A DNA stretch of 64,000 nt from Blastomonas sp. Lineage in GTDB: Bacteria > Pseudomonadota > Alphaproteobacteria > Sphingomonadales > Sphingomonadaceae. Of this stretch, positions 63,066-64,000 are shown piece after piece (within the stretch, counting starts at the first letter, position 1; every line of letters begins with the position of its first letter). The translations under genes and the position numbers were made by a program. The stretch lies in NCBI RefSeq assembly GCF_030373265.1, contig NZ_JAUCZC010000014.1:43617-107616 (forward strand), given 5' to 3'. Below the pieces are notes generated by a model. The model was not told the origin of the DNA. It was given only the letters and a program-made list of their open reading frames with translations, and ran no database searches.

Positions 63066-64000
63066 TCAGAAATCCATGCCGCCCATGCCGCCCATTCCGC
63101 CGGGCATGCCGCCCATGCCGCCGCCCGAAGACTTGTCTTCAGGAGCGTCACAGATGGCAGCTTCGGTGGTGATCAGCAGACCGGCAACCGATGCTGCGTC
63201 CTGCAGAGCAGCACGAACGACCTTGGTCGGATCGATCACGCCGGCAGCCACCAGGTTTTCATACACATCGGTCGATGCGTTGAAGCCCAGCGTCTCGTCG
63301 TTGCCGTCGAGCAGCTTGCCCGAAACGACCGCGCCATCATGGCCGGCATTCTGTGCGATCTGGCGAACCGGAGCGTACAGCGCCTTGCGGATGATATCGA
63401 TGCCACGGGTTTGGTCGTCGTTGACGCCGGTCATGCCTTCGAGCGCACGGGTTGCATAAAGCAGGGCCGTACCGCCACCGGGGACGATGCCTTCTTCGAC
63501 GGCTGCGCGGGTTGCGTGCAGCGCGTCGTCAACGCGGTCCTTCTTTTCCTTCACTTCGACTTCCGAAGCGCCACCGATCTTGATGACCGCAACACCGCCG
63601 GCGAGCTTGGCCAGACGTTCCTGCAGCTTTTCACGATCGTAATCGCTCGAGGTGTTCTCGATCTGGCCACGGATGGCTTCCACGCGAGCCTTGATCGCAT
63701 CGGCTTCACCCGAACCATCGACGATGGTGGTGTTGTCCTTATCGATCGAAACGCGCTTGGCTTCGCCGAGCATGCCGATGGTAACGCTTTCCAGCTTGAT
63801 GCCGAGGTCTTCGCTGACCATTTCACCCTTGGTGAGGATCGCGATATCTTCCAGCATCGCCTTGCGACGATCACCGAAGCCAGGAGCCTTGACCGCAGCA
63901 ACCTTGAGACCGCCACGCAGCTTGTTGACCACCAGGGTCGCCAAAGCTTCGCCTTCGATGTCTTCTGCGATGATCAGCAGCGGACGACCGGTCTGGACGA
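63066..64000 (-). CDS. groL: Chaperonin GroEL, C-terminal part (5' end outside the window)
   Basis: The last 311 codons of GroEL. Apical/intermediate segments ([36 protein letters not shown]), equatorial ATP-site residues ([21 protein letters not shown]-type hinge) and the Gly-Gly-Met tail ([13 protein letters not shown]) are intact. groES should lie beyond the window end. Folds proteins in the cytoplasm. Confidence 0.97.
   Translation of the reverse strand, partial: VQTGRPLLIIAEDIEGEALATLVVNKLRGGLKVAAVKAPGFGDRRKAMLEDIAILTKGEMVSEDLGIKLESVTIGMLGEAKRVSIDKDNTTIVDGSGEADAIKARVEAIRGQIENTSSDYDREKLQERLAKLAGGVAVIKIGGASEVEVKEKKDRVDDALHATRAAVEEGIVPGGGTALLYATRALEGMTGVNDDQTRGIDIIRKALYAPVRQIAQNAGHDGAVVSGKLLDGNDETLGFNASTDVYENLVAAGVIDPTKVVRAALQDAASVAGLLITTEAAICDAPEDKSSGGGMGGMPGGMGGMGGMDF

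Noticed and set aside
1..64000. CRISPR arrays, prophage or intact insertion sequences
   Set aside because: No regularly spaced repeats, no integrase other than a standard XerC, no transposase motifs or terminal repeats around a transposase were seen.

Overview
The window is a GC-rich (roughly 63-64% by eye) chromosomal segment of an alphaproteobacterium, most likely a member of the Sphingomonadaceae. The evidence is gene content and gene order: a SapC-family protein, a ZnuD-like and a CarboxypepD_reg-type TonB-dependent receptor, DUF885, S10 and DUF3667 proteins, an HWE histidine kinase, the order PBP activator / rsmI / yraN / gshB, the order argH / small lipoprotein / lysA, and several palindromic intergenic repeats of the kind that litter sphingomonad genomes. 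I see no prophage, no intact insertion sequence and no CRISPR array. Most of the window is core chromosome.

Layout. 1-5153: a truncated gene, a secreted endonuclease/exonuclease/phosphatase-fold lipoprotein, and a minus-strand group (DUF885 peptidase, DUF167, acyltransferase, DUF1295). 5439-7778: a single-domain response regulator, an HWE histidine kinase and a Crp/Fnr regulator. 8053-12209: acyl-CoA ligase, SapC and a D-2-hydroxyacid-type FAD dehydrogenase. 12419-16925: RhlE helicase and a metal-type TonB receptor with a possible Zur box. 17191-22624: acetyl-CoA synthetase, prepilin peptidase, thiolase and panB. 22757-28228: a second EEP protein, then minus-strand GDPD/DUF427 and YffB/triple TonB_C units and an S10 peptidase. 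28325-34661: a Pro/Ala-rich membrane protein, queF, and a TonB receptor translationally coupled to a purple-acid-type phosphatase. 34868-38139: thioesterase, a DUF3667 gene broken by one amber codon, a flavin reductase-crotonase fusion, and a complete 22-codon gene. 38294-46021: PBP activator, rsmI-yraN-gshB-dedA, xerC, hemW (with a repeat inside its 5' end), rdgB and rph. 46146-51729: tRNA-Val, tlpA, argH-lptM-lysA-cysG(N) and two PaaI thioesterases. 51845-54304: a 53-codon peptide gene followed by two distantly related 285/295-residue proteins and a DUF2721 membrane protein. 54383-64000: cytochrome c, pheA, antiporter, polA, a stress-type lipoprotein behind an EcfG-like promoter, an MBL-fold hydrolase whose ribosome binding site lies in a perfect 21-bp hairpin, an isonitrile hydratase-like protein and the 3' part of groL.

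Genes that appear to work together: argH (arginine), lysA (lysine) and the siroheme dehydrogenase form one overlapping plus-strand run. rph, rdgB, hemW and xerC form one minus-strand run. The receptor at 31791-34661 and the phosphatase at 30373-31791 share a stop/start codon and probably form a phosphate-ester scavenging unit. The best candidate for something not yet described is the 51845-53782 cassette: a small CxxC peptide, a protein with cupin-like metal ligands, and a sister protein that has lost those ligands. Other strong oddities are the SD-sequestering hairpin at 61806-61860, the two-enzyme fusion at 36571-37854, and the 22-residue gene at 38071-38139.
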